Assembly (NCBI GenBank): GCA_009767595.1
Contig: VSDK01016770.1
Span: 262,021 to 326,020 of the forward strand
Direction of reading: 5' to 3'
Origin: Symbiodinium kawagutii
Lineage: Eukaryota; Sar; Dinophyceae; Suessiales; Symbiodiniaceae
Length of the DNA: 64,000 bases
Shown here: positions 1-12,860 of the stretch, in pieces
How positions within the stretch are numbered: the stretch's first letter is position 1
Layout of the letters: each line of letters begins with the position of its first letter
Made by a program: the position numbers and the translations under genes
Notes under the pieces: model-generated
Told to the model about the DNA's origin: nothing
The model's database searches: none
Seen by the model: the letters and a program-made list of their open reading frames with translations, nothing else

Positions 1-462
1 TCTTCCGATAGACCTCACAGTGTCCTGGCTGCTCTGCTACCCATGGGAATGAGTCAAGGTATCCTGAATTGATGAGTAGTCATCACCATGAAGCATCTGC
101 AATATCTACTCATTGATATTGAATCTTCGTGAAGCATAAATCATTCATCATGCACCATGCAAGCATCTATTGGTGTGGTGGGAAATGGGGTGGCTTTGGT
201 AGTAGTGTCTGGACATAGGACCCCTTCAAATGAATTTCTTGATCGGCACTCATTACAAAGCCTGTACCTGCTTCTTGGGTGTCCCTGCAATATGCTGGTT
301 TCTGCTTCGTCCCTCGACAACCAACTGATCCAGAGTGTAACTTGCTGACTTCATCTGACGATTCAGCAATAGCGAGATCTTGGGATGCACCCAATAGACC
401 CAATAGATCCCAATCCCAGGCAATTGTGGCTCCGCCAGGGCCAAGGGCGTCCGCGGATGAAG

Positions 463-3400
463 GGATACCCAATGGTTTAACGCTTGGTCTTCCGAACAAA
501 ATGCTGGGTCTACAAAGAAACCGCCTGTTACAGCTGATGATGATATTGTTCAGGATGAAGACCATCTCGCCAAAGCCGGGGTCTACACCCTGGTGTTGCA
601 GCATTTCTCTGGGTAGATTGTTGAGAAAGCAAGTTGTTATTTGGATCCACCAAAAAAACTCAACTACTTGGGGTTTCGCCATCAAGTGGTACCCCCACAT
701 TGATGCCAATGCTAAGAAACAACAGAACTTGGGATGCGCCAGGATGCAATGACAGATCGCCCCATCGCTATGATTGAATCGACCATTTTCTCCTTGAGCA
801 GTTTCCAAAACGCCAATTTTGGATCAGCTCCGTTGCGAGGTGTTCTTACCATATCCCCACGAGACTTAAGACTTTGCAGCTGCAAGCATAGCCTAAGTAT
901 ACCCCAAGACTTATGACTGGATGTTGAATAGAATCTATTCCCCCAGGGAACATCAACAGTTTACCCAACTGCGGGCTGTCCTCGTCTCGCATCGAAGAGC
1001 GGGCAAAGGCAATCAGCAACAAACAGAGGTCAAAAGCTCCGACCTGTCGGGTTCTGTCGTCTAATCCGCTCCCCTAAATTTTGCCGTGAAGCGGGTAGTT
1101 TTAATGACAGGAATACCGCAGTGGCAGCATCAAAACATCTTCAAACTTGGTGGTTTCAACCTATGAAATCAGAACAAAATAAATTGTGTTAGGTTGTTTC
1201 TTGAATTTGAATTGGCTCCAACAGATTTTGACTCAAGTCTTCGGGTCAGCTGTGGGAAGCCTCTTACCATACAGATCTGTACCGTGCGGAAAAAAGTCAA
1301 TATCTGCAACAGCACAACAAAATGAACTGGTTACACAGCGTGTTGCAAAACGCCTAGCACGCGGATCCTTGAAAGAAATGCAAAACAATGAGGCATATGC
1401 GCGTGACGCGTGAATCAAGAAAAAGAATCAATGGCTGTTGCGCATCTGATTTTTGGAAGTGGTTGGTTCTGCCCGTTAATTGCAAGGGATAACCACAACA
1501 TCCCATAACCATCTGGCAACACCATGCAAAATCGCCCTGCCATCAGGCAGAATTACCTACTAATTACCAACCATGTTTCAACCATCATCGACTCATCATC
1601 ATTAATTGTCACTTCAACTGGCTGTGTTGATTGACTTGGAAGTCCAAACTCTTCAAGGAGCTCTTTGATCTCAAACAAACGACCTGAAGGAACTCCCAGC
1701 TGAACTGCAGCTGGCCAACCGTTCAGACTTGCTGCTGCCGCTCCGAACATGCTGCGGACCTCCTCCAACTTCTCGTGGAAACGCCAGTGTCTCAACATGT
1801 CCTGCAGCATCCTGGGAGCTGATCATCGTGGGCTCAACCACCAACAGCAGCCACCACAAATCATGCAATGAATAACCTGCTAGCTAAACAAATTGTCAGG
1901 GGATTTTTTTCAAGGGAGATTGGTTGGTTGAATGCGGATATCAAGTTGTGAAGTGGTTGTGTCCGAACCAATCGGTGCGGATTTCAAGAAACCGACCAGC
2001 TTGGCTCCACTGATCAGGTATGATCATTCCTAGTGGCTTGGAGGAGAAAACACAGGCGCGCAACAGGCAGTCTGCTGTCTGTGGTTCATATCTCTAAAAT
2101 CTACAAATCATAAACGAGCCAAATGTCATCCTGAATGGAAGCCAACACAAGTGAACTCGTTTTTCAACACAAAACACCAAGAAACTGTGTGAATCACCCA
2201 ACTGATAAGTTGCATACCATGAGTCCATGTCGGGTTGCCTATTGAACTATAGAGGTACCTCATCATGAACCAGCCAGTATGCAGGATCGGTGCTCGATCG
2301 GGCTTCAGGCGGGTTTGTCCCTCTCAAAACACTACTGCATCACTTTCCTCTTATCAAAGAATCATCCCAACACCTTGGGCAACATGGGTGGCATATCCAA
2401 CTCTAAGGTCCATTTCATTCCTCTTCTTTATCTATATATGATTCTATCTAATTATATACGCACAGGATACTGTTGGCGATAGCTTCTACCAGCTCATCAA
2501 TCTCTCCCTACGAAGGTCCGTCGACTCATCCAGGGCTCCCGGCGGGGCATCCATGAATCTCAGGCGCCGCAAATCGCTCCTCTTCATGGCTGCCATCAGA
2601 AGGATCCACCAACCACCGAGAACCAACATCCAGGAAGAACCATTAGTAAGTCACCCGTGAGAACCATCAGGAAGCATCGAGTGACTTAACAACCCCATGA
2701 TGGATAGATGACGGTTTGACCATGATTAACCTTCTCGTGATTGGTCATGATTGATCACTCTATTTATTGGCACAACAGCCATTGCTGTCCAGATTGACCA
2801 TTGTTGTTCATTGACATACCATCATTCACCATCAAGATGAGTCGATCACCTCTACAAGTACTGGCCATGGTGGAGCTACATGTAGACATGTTTCCCAGCA
2901 ACCAGCGAATGACGTAACTTTTTGCGCGTCAAGAATCGTTTCAGGAACCTAGATTGCATGCACCCTGTGAACCAATCTACATGTCCAAATCAGGCTTCAG
3001 AATGATTTAGATGGTCTTACCTTGAGTTACCGGCATAACCCATTCAAAACACACCTACCTTTTTTCCGTGGTATTAAAATCGCAATTCTTGGAACTTGGG
3101 GTGGCTTAGAATCTGTCTGGGGAGCCTCCCTGCAATCGCTTCAAGCCATGGCACAGAAGCTGGCTGAACTGCCGAGGTGACAACGCGTCAACCTCCGAAC
3201 TTCCTGGGCTCTGCTGAGCTTCCAGGTGGGGGGAGGCATTTCAATCGGCACATGGGACACCATTCATTTGGACAGAGTATGTCTATATATCATGCGTGTT
3301 GACTACGGGTTTCATGGCTGGCTGTTATTCATCTTTATGTATCTTTATGTTATATGCATTCTTACATTATTTAAGAATGTAGGCTTGATTTTGTTGGTGT

Positions 3401-3517
3401 GTACGTCACTGTACGTCCATAAAACATATCGATAGGTCAACGAAACATCTTCTGGCATGGTCCACCCTGCCAGATCTGAGGCTCCAAGCTCACCCGGCGT
3501 TTGATGGCGTTCATTAA
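463..3517 (+). CDS. candidate multi-exon gene, function unknown
   Basis: I do not recognise the product. The proposed exons are 463-612, 840-885 (weak), 1690-1827, 2466-2602 (or 2645), 2994-3176, 3226-3276 and 3436-3517, ending in TAA. All acceptors are AG followed by G. Donors are GT (613, 1828, 3177, 3277), GC (886) and GA (2603), with a perfect GTAAGT alternative at 2646. Junction phases agree for 840-885 to 1690, 1690-1827 to 2466, 2466-2602 to 2994, 2994-3176 to 3226 and 3226-3276 to 3436; the 463-612 to 840 join also fits. The last three exons read as a continuous amphipathic segment rich in Leu, Trp and Gln. No signal peptide or known motif is visible. An antisense two-exon reading (1553-1811 plus 2490-2587) is also open but has fewer good splice sites. 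The first exon was not found and may lie left of 463 or outside the window. Confidence 0.42.
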
Positions 3518-3535
3518 GGACCTGTGCAGACAAGT

Positions 3536-3705
3536 GGTGTTTTTTCAAGTCATAGGGTACCCCTCAATCATCGATTATTAGTCATTTACAGTGATAAACC
3601 AACCATTATGGTTGGTATATCCCTTATTGTTGCTGAAATGATCCAAAATAGTTGGTATAGTAATAAAACAACCATTTTGTGGGTTTCCTATTGTAAGAAA
3701 CACCC
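3536..3705. repeat. foldback element, family 2 copy a
   Basis: The ends are imperfect inverted repeats. The left end reads GGTGTTTTTTCAAGTCATAG and the right end, reverse-complemented, begins GGGTGTTTCTTACAATAGG. Similar ends occur at 52287-52596, 56188-56213 and 58148-58292. No coding capacity; MITE-like. Confidence 0.5.
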
Positions 3706-5322
3706 AAGTTGAACCACTTGTGGATGTGCCAACTTGCAACAAGCGGATCACCCATGGGAGCTACCAAGGCTTGAAAGCTCCTAAAATCTTTGCAGCTCGA
3801 AATTCACCTTGATGCCTTGCCTTAGACGTGGATATCTCCAGGACATGCCAGGCTATACCTGGCTCCGATCGCCCAATCTCGCCACATGGCGCCTTTTGAA
3901 GTATTGCACCCTGCACAAAGCTCTCACGATCCGACAAAGCTCCTGTGGCTCCAAGGACGGTTGCAGCCAATTTATGCGGACCACATGTTCATGTCAGGTC
4001 GGGCAGGGGTAGAGGAGGGTAGTGTAGGGTAGGGTAAGGTTAAGATATGAACCTCTGCAAATCATAGCCACATATGTATATATCTTGTAGGTTGATGGAG
4101 GTTGTCTACTATTTGAGAAGCATAGTTACTTACGCAACGTCAAATTGGTGGTTCGACTTGCAGTGATTGGCAGGGATGAACTGTTATGGGCACCATCCCC
4201 TGAAACTGGGCGTCTCCCGACAAAAAATGAAGACTTGGGGATGGTTGGGTGCCAGCTTCCGTGGATCCCTCGTGAACCATTTTTGTTCTGATCAGCCACC
4301 TGCATGACTAGCGATGACCATCGATGACAATAATCCATGATCAATCACTATGAATAATCACAAAGATTTGGGTCCAAAAATGGCGCAGCCATGCGTAGCC
4401 TCAAAACTGGCGGCTTTCCTATCGATAATGGCTATGGACTTAGATGGTTAGTGCACCATTTACGGGCCAAGTGACCAACCCATTTCTCTGCCAGCAGTTT
4501 ACCAGTAGACTCTGCAGCTACCCGGTAGCATCAGCAAGGGACCCCTCCTCTGCGTTGCAACGGGGCACCTCCTGCTGTGCTCGCTTGGAGTAGACCTGTG
4601 CCATGGGTTCATGGCTATGGTGTATCCTGCCCTATGAGTGACCGTTGTGAATGCAACCAGCGGTTCTGTTGGCTATGAGTGACCGTTAGAAAGTATTGAT
4701 TAACCATGCCATACATGAACTAGATTTGTATATGGCTGTTAACCATTCCTGCGATAACCAACTCCTAAACCAGCCTAAATTACTTGTGGTGGCAAAGGAG
4801 GTGGGAGTTTGTAAGCACTCAAATTAGTTAATGAAAATTCATCACGGCAGCCGGTTTTGAGATCATCATTCCAGTTGTAGAACACAGGGATCGACATTCA
4901 AACTCGCTTCTGATCTACATGGCCTTGTGAATGGCACGTAGGTACAGCGATCGCAACAATAAGGTGCTTTTTGGATGGTGACCTACCGGGCACTGGCCAT
5001 CTAATTGCTCGGCCACTCGGATATTCTCTCAAAACGATCCCGACGAGCCTCAGTCCATACATTGCGTGTGCCAAAATATCATATAGCCACGGAGCCAAAT
5101 GTGCTCAGTTCTGGTTGGATGTTCTGTATTTTCCTCTGCCCAAGCGTAGTGTTTGCCCTCACTAGCCATTTACCTCCATTATTAACTCTCATTCATCATA
5201 AACCATCATAAAAAAACATTATCAACTATCATAAATCATCATTAAACCGTTGTTGGCCATCATCAACCATCATGAAACCATTATCAATCAATCATCATTA
5301 AACCATTTTTGCCTGTCATTGG

Positions 5323-5323
<1 letters not shown>
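3706..5323. other. no gene recognised
   Basis: Mixed sequence with short AACCATCA-type words, especially 5160-5320, and a TAGGG-rich patch at 4010-4045. I see no exon-like island that I can support. Confidence 0.4.

Positions 5324-5375
<52 letters not shown>
5324..5375 (+). repeat. (CAT)n microsatellite
   Basis: Uninterrupted CAT repeats for about 17 units. Similar arrays lie at 41366-41416 (as GAT) and 49280-49340. Confidence 0.95.
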
Positions 5376-5376
<1 letters not shown>

Positions 5377-5387
5377 CATATCCTCCC

Positions 5388-5499
5388 TCAGTGTGCTGCT
5401 TTTCCCCGGACCCCTTGGCTGGTCACCCGTGGCAACTGCACCTTCCACAACTTGGGGTGGCGCTCACCCGCACTGGCGACTTCGTCCAGTAGGAACAAC
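5388..5499 (-). CDS. candidate terminal exon, unknown protein
   Basis: Open from an AG-G acceptor (G at 5499) to a stop at 5388, 36 residues, with a mixed hydrophobic and basic composition (starts LFLLDEVASAGERHPK). The opposite strand is also open here, so the strand is uncertain. No partner exon was found. Confidence 0.25.
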
Positions 5500-6614
5500 C
5501 TCGCCATGGTTGCCATGGGATGGCATGGGGATGGCCATGGGGCCATGGGATGCATGGATGTCATAACCAATAATTCTTTAAAGGGACATCCAGAGTTAGA
5601 CTAGCCAACAGCTACAGTTGGACCGGTTTAGGAATTCCAACAGTGAACATTCCAACGATCCAATAATGGGACAACCATGTGAAACTCTCAACAGTTAGAC
5701 CAGTTTGGTCTCATGGGATGTGAACAGCTGGGGTAAAAGGTTTTGACCCAAAGCCATGTTGGAGCATGGTGAACTACCAATGTCCAAAAAATACCCTCTG
5801 ATAGTCTCTAACATAGCTGGCTGGACAATCCACCTTTCTAGCTGGTTTACCTATTGAGAATGGCAATTCTCTATGACTACCAAAAGGTAGATCAATGATC
5901 TATGAAGCAAGGTTGATGTCTATGGCATATATAGGATTCATCATCAAAAAGTCACAATGTTTCATCTTATTTCATGTTCCCTTGCTATGTTGGATTCACA
6001 GAGGTACAGTAGTTGTGTCAGATGGGGTCTCAACACAGGGTTCCATCGTTAGAAAATTGCTGCGCCCAGATTCCGAACATGTCAGAGGCAACAGGTAGCA
6101 GTGCCAAGTGATGATCCACCCCGAAGCATCATGCTCAATGTTCAAGAAATGAAGGTCAAAAAACACCATTACACCAAAACTTTAGCAGTGAAGTGGCTGC
6201 AGTCAAAGCTGAGGTAGACCAATCTATGATGATCACTGTCCTGTTGAACTAAGGCCGGGCAAAGAGTTAGCATTCAATGAACCGGCACAGCCACTAGCAG
6301 TCTGAGGAGTGTTTCTAAGAAAACAGCATCTTGGCAATTGCCAACCTCGGAGCGTGTGATTGCTTGTGCATTTGCATCGTATTGCAGTATCACATGTATC
6401 CCCTACATTTGCCCGCGTTCCGAAGTAGCAATCCTTAATCATTAGCCCACCCTATTTAACTTAAAACCCTGAAGTGTTACACATCCTTAACCCACAAACA
6501 TCCATAAATCTTAACATCCATCCTTGACCTAAACACATCCTTAAACCTCAACCCATCCATAACCATCCATACACCCACAAATCCCCTTGCCACTGCCATT
6601 GTGTTTGGACCAAG
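5500..6614. other. no gene recognised
   Basis: Non-coding looking DNA. A degenerate end of foldback family 1 is seen near 5733-5758 (TTTTGACCCAAAGCCATG). Nothing else can be supported. Confidence 0.35.
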
Positions 6615-6709
6615 GCACAACTCCTCGCGGCCCAGCTGTTGTAGTCCAAAGCGTGGACGACTGGACCTCCATTCACACCCGAGTGGTGGTTGACTGGAAT
6701 CGTGCGCAG
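6615..6709. CDS. candidate internal exon, strand undecided
   Basis: On the plus strand this is open for 31 codons between an AAG-G acceptor and a CAG-GTGGTG donor and includes VVVQSVDDWTSIHTR. The minus strand is also open with an AG-G acceptor. Composition is more GC-rich than the flanks, as for other exons here. No matching partner exon was resolved. Confidence 0.25.
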
Positions 6710-9668
6710 GTGGTGCATGGATGTTCGTGGATGTTCATGGTTCATGGTAATGATGTTCGGGTGATGCATGGATGTTCATGGTTCATGGATGTTCATACTG
6801 GTGATGTGAAAAATCCTGGTTGAAGCGTGATATTCAATGATGGTTGATGCTGGTTAATGATAGTCATTGATGTTCAATCCTGGCTAGTGATGCCTAGTGC
6901 TGATTAATGATAGTTCATGGTAGTTGAGAGTCAGCGTAGCTGAATCATAGCAGAACGGCGACGCTGGTCAAACCTTTTGGATGAGTGACTACCTCATTCG
7001 TGGCACCACCTTGCTGTCCCCGAGGGGGTACCATGATAGAATATCTGGGACGTCTCAAAACAGTATCTTGCACTTCTCTATGGTCAAGCGTTCATGCAAA
7101 ATATTATCATCTATACATATACACGATATATGTGTGAAAACATATCATAACATGTGAATCATATGCACGATATATATATATATATGTCACGCATATTCAT
7201 TTATACTGGTACTGTAGACACTATGTGCATAACATATATATATATATACTGTAGACATGGGACTCTTTATGTGGCTCATTTATTGTTTGGCTCAAGCCAC
7301 TTGAAGCTGAAGGTTTATATTTGACCTCTCAATCTTGTCGTCATCTTGTGAACATGTTTGGTACCGCGATGCCTTTGACTCTCGTGCTGCCTACGATGGT
7401 AATCCCACTAAATCCAGCACCTGGGTCAATCATTCGATCCACCATAGCTATGTCAGTTGTGCTGGTCATCCCAACAGTCATTCTTGTCCGCCAACGATGA
7501 CAGCTTTCAAGATCTGCCCTGTGCGGTCGTCCACAGTCGCAGGGCATGACGTGTGGTGCTGATTGTTGTAATTCCACGTGATTTATCGCCACCAACTTGT
7601 GTATAACCTTGTTTATATCCTTCGCGGATTGCAAAACATGACATTGTACTGTAGAAACCCATTTTGTATTGAACACATATAACCTTTGTTTGAAAGAATC
7701 ACACATATATAATCATCATATATACATATACATAATCATACATAACATATAGAAATATAATTTTTCCTTTTTTTGTAGGATTTACTTACATATCATCTGT
7801 GCACCCACGTCTGCCCCCTGTTAGGCCTGGGCGGCTCTGTAAGCTCTGTGGCAAAGGCCCGGAGCTGGCAGAGCGGGCAGTGCTTGGGGGAGCTGAACCA
7901 CCGTGGTTCACCGTGGCCGTTAGGCCATCGGCACGGTATCTCCAGAACCATGACGTGATGATCATCAATAGGTCTAGTGATTAAGTTAATTGGTGATTCA
8001 CTAGGGGTTAACAATGATTGTGATGATAATGATGATCATTGTGCTGATTAATATCTAATGATTCATGATGATATGGCACGTAAATTATGGACTTTAAGCT
8101 TCGTAATTTGGTCATGTTGGCATCGTGATTGTTTAATATGGTCATTGACTGTTTATCATTATCAGCTTTTGGCCATTGAGCATGATGAGAATGGTTCCCC
8201 ACGCCGATGGATATCTTTTTTAATGTTCGCGAAGACGGAATCGGTGCTATCATGTTTCTTGATTGTCACCGCTGCTAAGGATTCACATTCTATACGGCAG
8301 CTAACAGTAATAGTCATTTTCATGCCTGCTGAGCATTCACTGTAACTTACTGTTGACTTAGAACAAATACAGTAGTGATAACAATGCCATGACTCCATGA
8401 GTACTACATGATTGACCATCACATTACTAGCATGGTAACGATTGCACAAGGCTAGGAACCAGTTCACTGGCCATGATTGAGCACCTGGCAACCAGGCTGG
8501 ACAACACCTGACTATGGCTGGATGTTCAGTGGCTTGAGCGCCGTAGTTCCATTGCATATGCTTGGTGAATGGTTGGTAAGTGATTTGAGTGATGGATGAT
8601 ATTTCTAAGCCATATATTTCTAAGGCATTGAGCGAAACTGAAAGGTATCACTCTCCGTACCCACTGCTGTGGGATTACCATTTGATTCAAAGTCCAATTC
8701 CACTGAGGCTTCAACCCAAAGGGGTCAAACAGCAGCTGGTGCAGCACGTAGCTTTGGCCGCAAAAGAATCTCTACAGTGCAACAAGTGCTGATCATTTGG
8801 ATGAAAACACATCTTACTCACTTCACCCCCGACCTTGGTGATCGGTTCACCATACTCGCTATGGTATGTATATATTTGCATAGGTATGAGCAAATGTTTG
8901 CGTGCGTGTGCACTTACTGAATTCATACCTACTAAAATACCTATGCACAATCATAATTCGTACCTAATGTATATCATCATATAGCTGATGTTCATAGCGA
9001 TGTGCATAGGTAAACGTCATCGCTATCGCTCGGTGTCCAATCGTTCAACCCCTCTGCCTGGAGTAAAAAATGCTGCTGGAGGCGAATGATGCCGCCTTGA
9101 GCTGGGCGTGACGGATCTGTCAACGGTTGTGTCATTGGAAAACGAAGGTGTGGAAAACCAATGTTGTGGACAATTTTCTTGGACAATGCTTATCTTTTTT
9201 GCAAAAAATGTTGGAAACTGGGCACCACCTTTGTTGAACACAGAAAACTGCCAGAAAGGCTTTTCTACCATTCCTTCGCTTCATCATCGAAGCGTCCATG
9301 AAAAAAACAAAATGAAACAAATCTGTCTGGGTTTGCACCCAGAACATCCCAGAACCTTCTCAGGAGCTTTCTTTTCGGTAAGGGGTTCCTTGTGCACAAC
9401 TCGGAATCTCTTGGGGGGGCCAAATGACAAGAGTCACCCCAATTAAAAGACCAGTGACACTAGTAACACCGCCTATGATTTCACAAGGAAAGGTCAGTAA
9501 TATCATATAATACATATATCACACAATGTCAGTAGTTAGCATAGAGAGAGGGAGAGTTTATGATGAATTATGTATAATTGCATCTGAAATGCTCCTCATG
9601 TTTCTGAGATTTTTAGAGAAAAGGAAGAATATATAGCATGATTTTCAATCATATATCACAGTGGTGAA
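6710..9668. other. repeat-rich region without a supported gene
   Basis: Contains ATGGTTGATG-type words (6700-6930), TA microsatellites (7130-7250 and 7700-7760), and exon-like islands on uncertain strands at about 7478-7560 and 7825-7918 that I could not link into a model. Confidence 0.35.
7286..7296 (+). other. possible relict of the dinoflagellate spliced leader
   Basis: TTTGGCTCAAG matches the last 11 nt of the conserved dinoflagellate spliced leader (ending ATTTTGGCTCAAG). The preceding bases GTGGCTCATT resemble the leader only loosely. Relict leaders mark cDNAs that re-entered the genome, but I see no clear gene just downstream, so chance is possible. Confidence 0.25.
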
Positions 9669-9974
9669 ATGAGCTTGTTATCAAAGAAAGGCAAGAAAGG
9701 CAGTTCTACCATCCAGCAGGAGAAAAGTGAGGCACTGCACAGTTTCTGTTGGCGAACAAATGCTAGTGAATTGGTCAAACATGCGAAGGTTAATTTCTTA
9801 GCCGGTTCATGTGGCACGACTGTGGCAGACATCTCATCAGAGCATTCCCCAAGAGTCCTCAAAAGATCAAAAGGCATTAAGGACATATTGTTGAGCTTTC
9901 GAACTTGTAAGAGGCTGGCAGTACATGGATCTGTCCATCATAGTTGTGGCGACCGGGCCATCCAAACTGGGTGA
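9669..9974 (+). CDS. small open reading frame, doubtful
   Basis: A 101-codon frame starting with ATG, basic near the N-terminus (SKKGKKGSST), with no recognisable domain and no membrane segment. Codon use is not like the GC-rich exons elsewhere. It could be a chance frame. Confidence 0.18.
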   Translation: MSLLSKKGKKGSSTIQQEKSEALHSFCWRTNASELVKHAKVNFLAGSCGTTVADISSEHSPRVLKRSKGIKDILLSFRTCKRLAVHGSVHHSCGDRAIQTG

Positions 9975-11124
9975 GTGGAAAACCAAGCAATAGACAGGTC
10001 GAACCTGAAAATAACCTTTGTAAATATTATGTTCCTCATCTTTCTACATATTTGCTCGATAAATCTCACTAGTTTTCACATGGTTTGTTGTTCACTCGTC
10101 TTCCTAATTTATCACTACCATCACTTGGGGCCACACGGGCAACAGGTTGCAGGTTGGGTCAAGCTGCGTGTGGTCGTCACATGCATCAGCGATCCCCATG
10201 TGCTGGTGAAGTCGCCATGGCAGATTCCGAGCGAAGCATTAGGATCAATTTATTCAGCAATGGATTACGACTGCCTCCTGATTTCAACAGCCATGTTGTT
10301 CAGTGATATCAACAGTATTCAACAGTGATGTTGCTGTATCAGTCTGTAGCTCTTCTTAGTCTTCCAGTCTTGATGACCTCTCCAAGGCTCAGGACTTGAA
10401 CCTTTCGCTTCGATTCCTCACTGATTTCGCTGATCTACCTGGATCTGGTGTTTCTTTCTGGGTTTGCTGTGCGCAATCCATGGGGATCACAGCTCATGAT
10501 GCTAGTGGCACGGCCCAACGGGAGCTCCTGACTTTTGTCCAACGAGAACCTTTATGATAAAACAGGGCAGTCCATGTCATACTATGTGAGGGTGTCTATG
10601 GCTGATGCAATCCCGAAGCCACTTCCCCATGTAGAATGGCTCAGCGCACCGGAATTCAATCAAAATTCATGGACTATGGGTTCTTAAGGACATACCCCAG
10701 CCCCGTAAATGTTTGATTTCTCTAGCAGAACAGCACCATGTCAGTGGCTGCTCAGATTTAAACCCATTTCAACCTGAGCCAAAGCCGAAATGCGGAAATC
10801 CACGGCTTTCAGTGCCCGCAGATGGGATGATCATCCCACGACCCCATCAGCAGTACAACAGCCACCCCAGATCTTTTTGTGTCAGAAGCACTCTTCGACC
10901 TGGACAACGTGGTGGCATGTCATGGCGGGCCTTGATCAAAGGTTGAGAACCAAACATGCTGAAGGTATAGACCATGATATGACTACCAGCGAGCATGCAA
11001 CAGCGCTATATTTTTCCGTTGTCATTCCTAATGATGCTTCATGACTGTCGAGAATGGTTGTCCAGAACAATCAATAGTCAATAGTTATCCTCAAAAATCA
11101 CCGAGAAGGGTTTGACATTCATGA

Positions 11125-11157
<33 letters not shown>

Positions 11158-12010
11158 CTGATGATGATGATGATGCTGATGATGATGATGATGCTGATGA
11201 TGATGATGATGCTGATGATGATGATGATGCTGATGATGATGATGATGCTGATGATGATGATGATGCTGATGATGATGATGATGCTGATGATGATGATGAT
11301 GCTGATGATGATGATGATGCTGATGATGATGATGATGCTGATGATGATGATGATGCTGATGATGATGATGATGCTGATGATGATGATGATGCTGATGATG
11401 ATGATGATGCTGATGATGATGATGATGCTGATGATGATGATGATGCTGATGATGATGATGATGCTGATGATGATGATGATGCTGATGATGATGATGATGC
11501 TGATGATGATGATGATGCTGATGATGATGATGATGCTGATGATGATGATGATGCTGATGATGATGATGATGCTGATGATGATGATGATGCTGATGATGAT
11601 GATGATGCTGATGATGATGATGATGCTGATGATGATGATGATGCTGATGATGATGATGATGCTGATGATGATGATGATGCTGATGATGATGATGATGCTG
11701 ATGATGATGATGATGCTGATGATGATGATGATGCTGATGATGATGATGATGCTGATGATGATGATGATGCTGATGATGATGATGATGCTGATGATGATGA
11801 TGATGCTGATGATGATGATGATGCTGATGATGATGATGATGCTGATGATGATGATGATGCTGATGATGATGATGATGCTGATGATGATGATGATGCTGAT
11901 GATGATGATGATGCTGATGATGATGATGATGCTGATGATGATGATGATGCTGATGATGATGATGATGATGATGATGGTGATGATGGTGATGATGATGATG
12001 GTGATGGTGA
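11125..12010. repeat. perfect 18-bp satellite, 45 units
   Basis: The unit is GCT followed by five GAT. The GCT triplet first appears at 11157 and last at 11949, exactly every 18 bp with no substitution that I can see. The edges decay to GAT and GGTGAT runs (to about 12050). All four long frames across it (Asp5-Ala, Met5-Leu, Ser5-Ala and Ile5-Ser repeats) are by-products of the repeat and are not annotated as genes. Confidence 0.97.
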
Positions 12011-12024
12011 TGATGTTGATGATG

Positions 12025-12860
12025 GTGATGATGTGATGATGGTGGTGATCATGATGATGAGGAGGAGGAGGACGATACAACCCACATATCAGGCGTGTAG
12101 GTTTCTACACAAATGAAACATATGTAATATGTAGATTTTATCCTTCACATTGGTCGCTCTATCCCCATACTTAATCATGGTCAATCAGCAGCCAAATCAT
12201 TATGGCATTGCTAATTGACATCCCTATGGTCAATAATGGTGACAAATCAGCCCACCACGAGATCGACGGCCCTGGTCTGCCATGTGGCCGTTCTGGAGCC
12301 ATCCGTTGGTATCTTAACAACCACCAATTTCGTACATAATTTCAGTGGACACGCCTTTGACTTCGACCCTTTCAACAAGTCACTCGTTTCCTATCCCGAT
12401 GAGCGCTGCTACCATCACCAATCCAAAAGCCATCGGAGTGAAATACTGAAATATCTTTTATCCAATAGCGATAGGTTATGCTACCATCCCAAATTGGGAC
12501 TGTTCCTCATCTACATGCTGACTATCGAAGACTGACGCCCCGTGGAAAATCTAGCGACGCCTGAAGGAGTGTAAATGTAGATCCATGCCCCATGATGGCC
12601 CAAAAGTTGCTCAATGAAAGAATAAAGATATATAAGATAATTGTGTCTAATACTGTAGATGATAGACGTAAATAGAACTATGTAGGCTATACCAGTAGTA
12701 CCGCACAAGGCGGTGGCGGAAGTTTCCAAGATAGGAGCACTATAGGAGTGTGCAGTTGTGGTTGCGACGATTGATTGTCCGAGGGATCCGAGAACTGAAC
12801 ATCACTTGGGCCTGACTTCCTACCAATGTGAGCATCGATCTGGCCACTTGACTGGCAGCC
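12025..12860. other. no gene recognised
   Basis: Mixed sequence between two satellites. A GC-rich island near 12250-12310 is open on the plus strand but has no convincing splice sites. Confidence 0.35.

Noticed and set aside
167-808. Frame of 213 codons on the minus strand
   Set aside because: Longer than average but with no domain, and antisense to the plus-strand exon 463-612, which has proper splice sites.
1553-2587. Two-exon minus-strand gene of 118 codons (2490-2587 joined to 1553-1811)
   Set aside because: Phase-consistent, but it is antisense to plus-strand exons with better splice sites (ACAG-G with GTAAGT, CCAG-G with GTATGT); kept only as an alternative.
11078-12116. Four long open frames of 300-335 codons over the 18-bp satellite
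   Set aside because: They are by-products of a stop-free repeat; all consist of a monotonous five-plus-one residue pattern and both strands are open.
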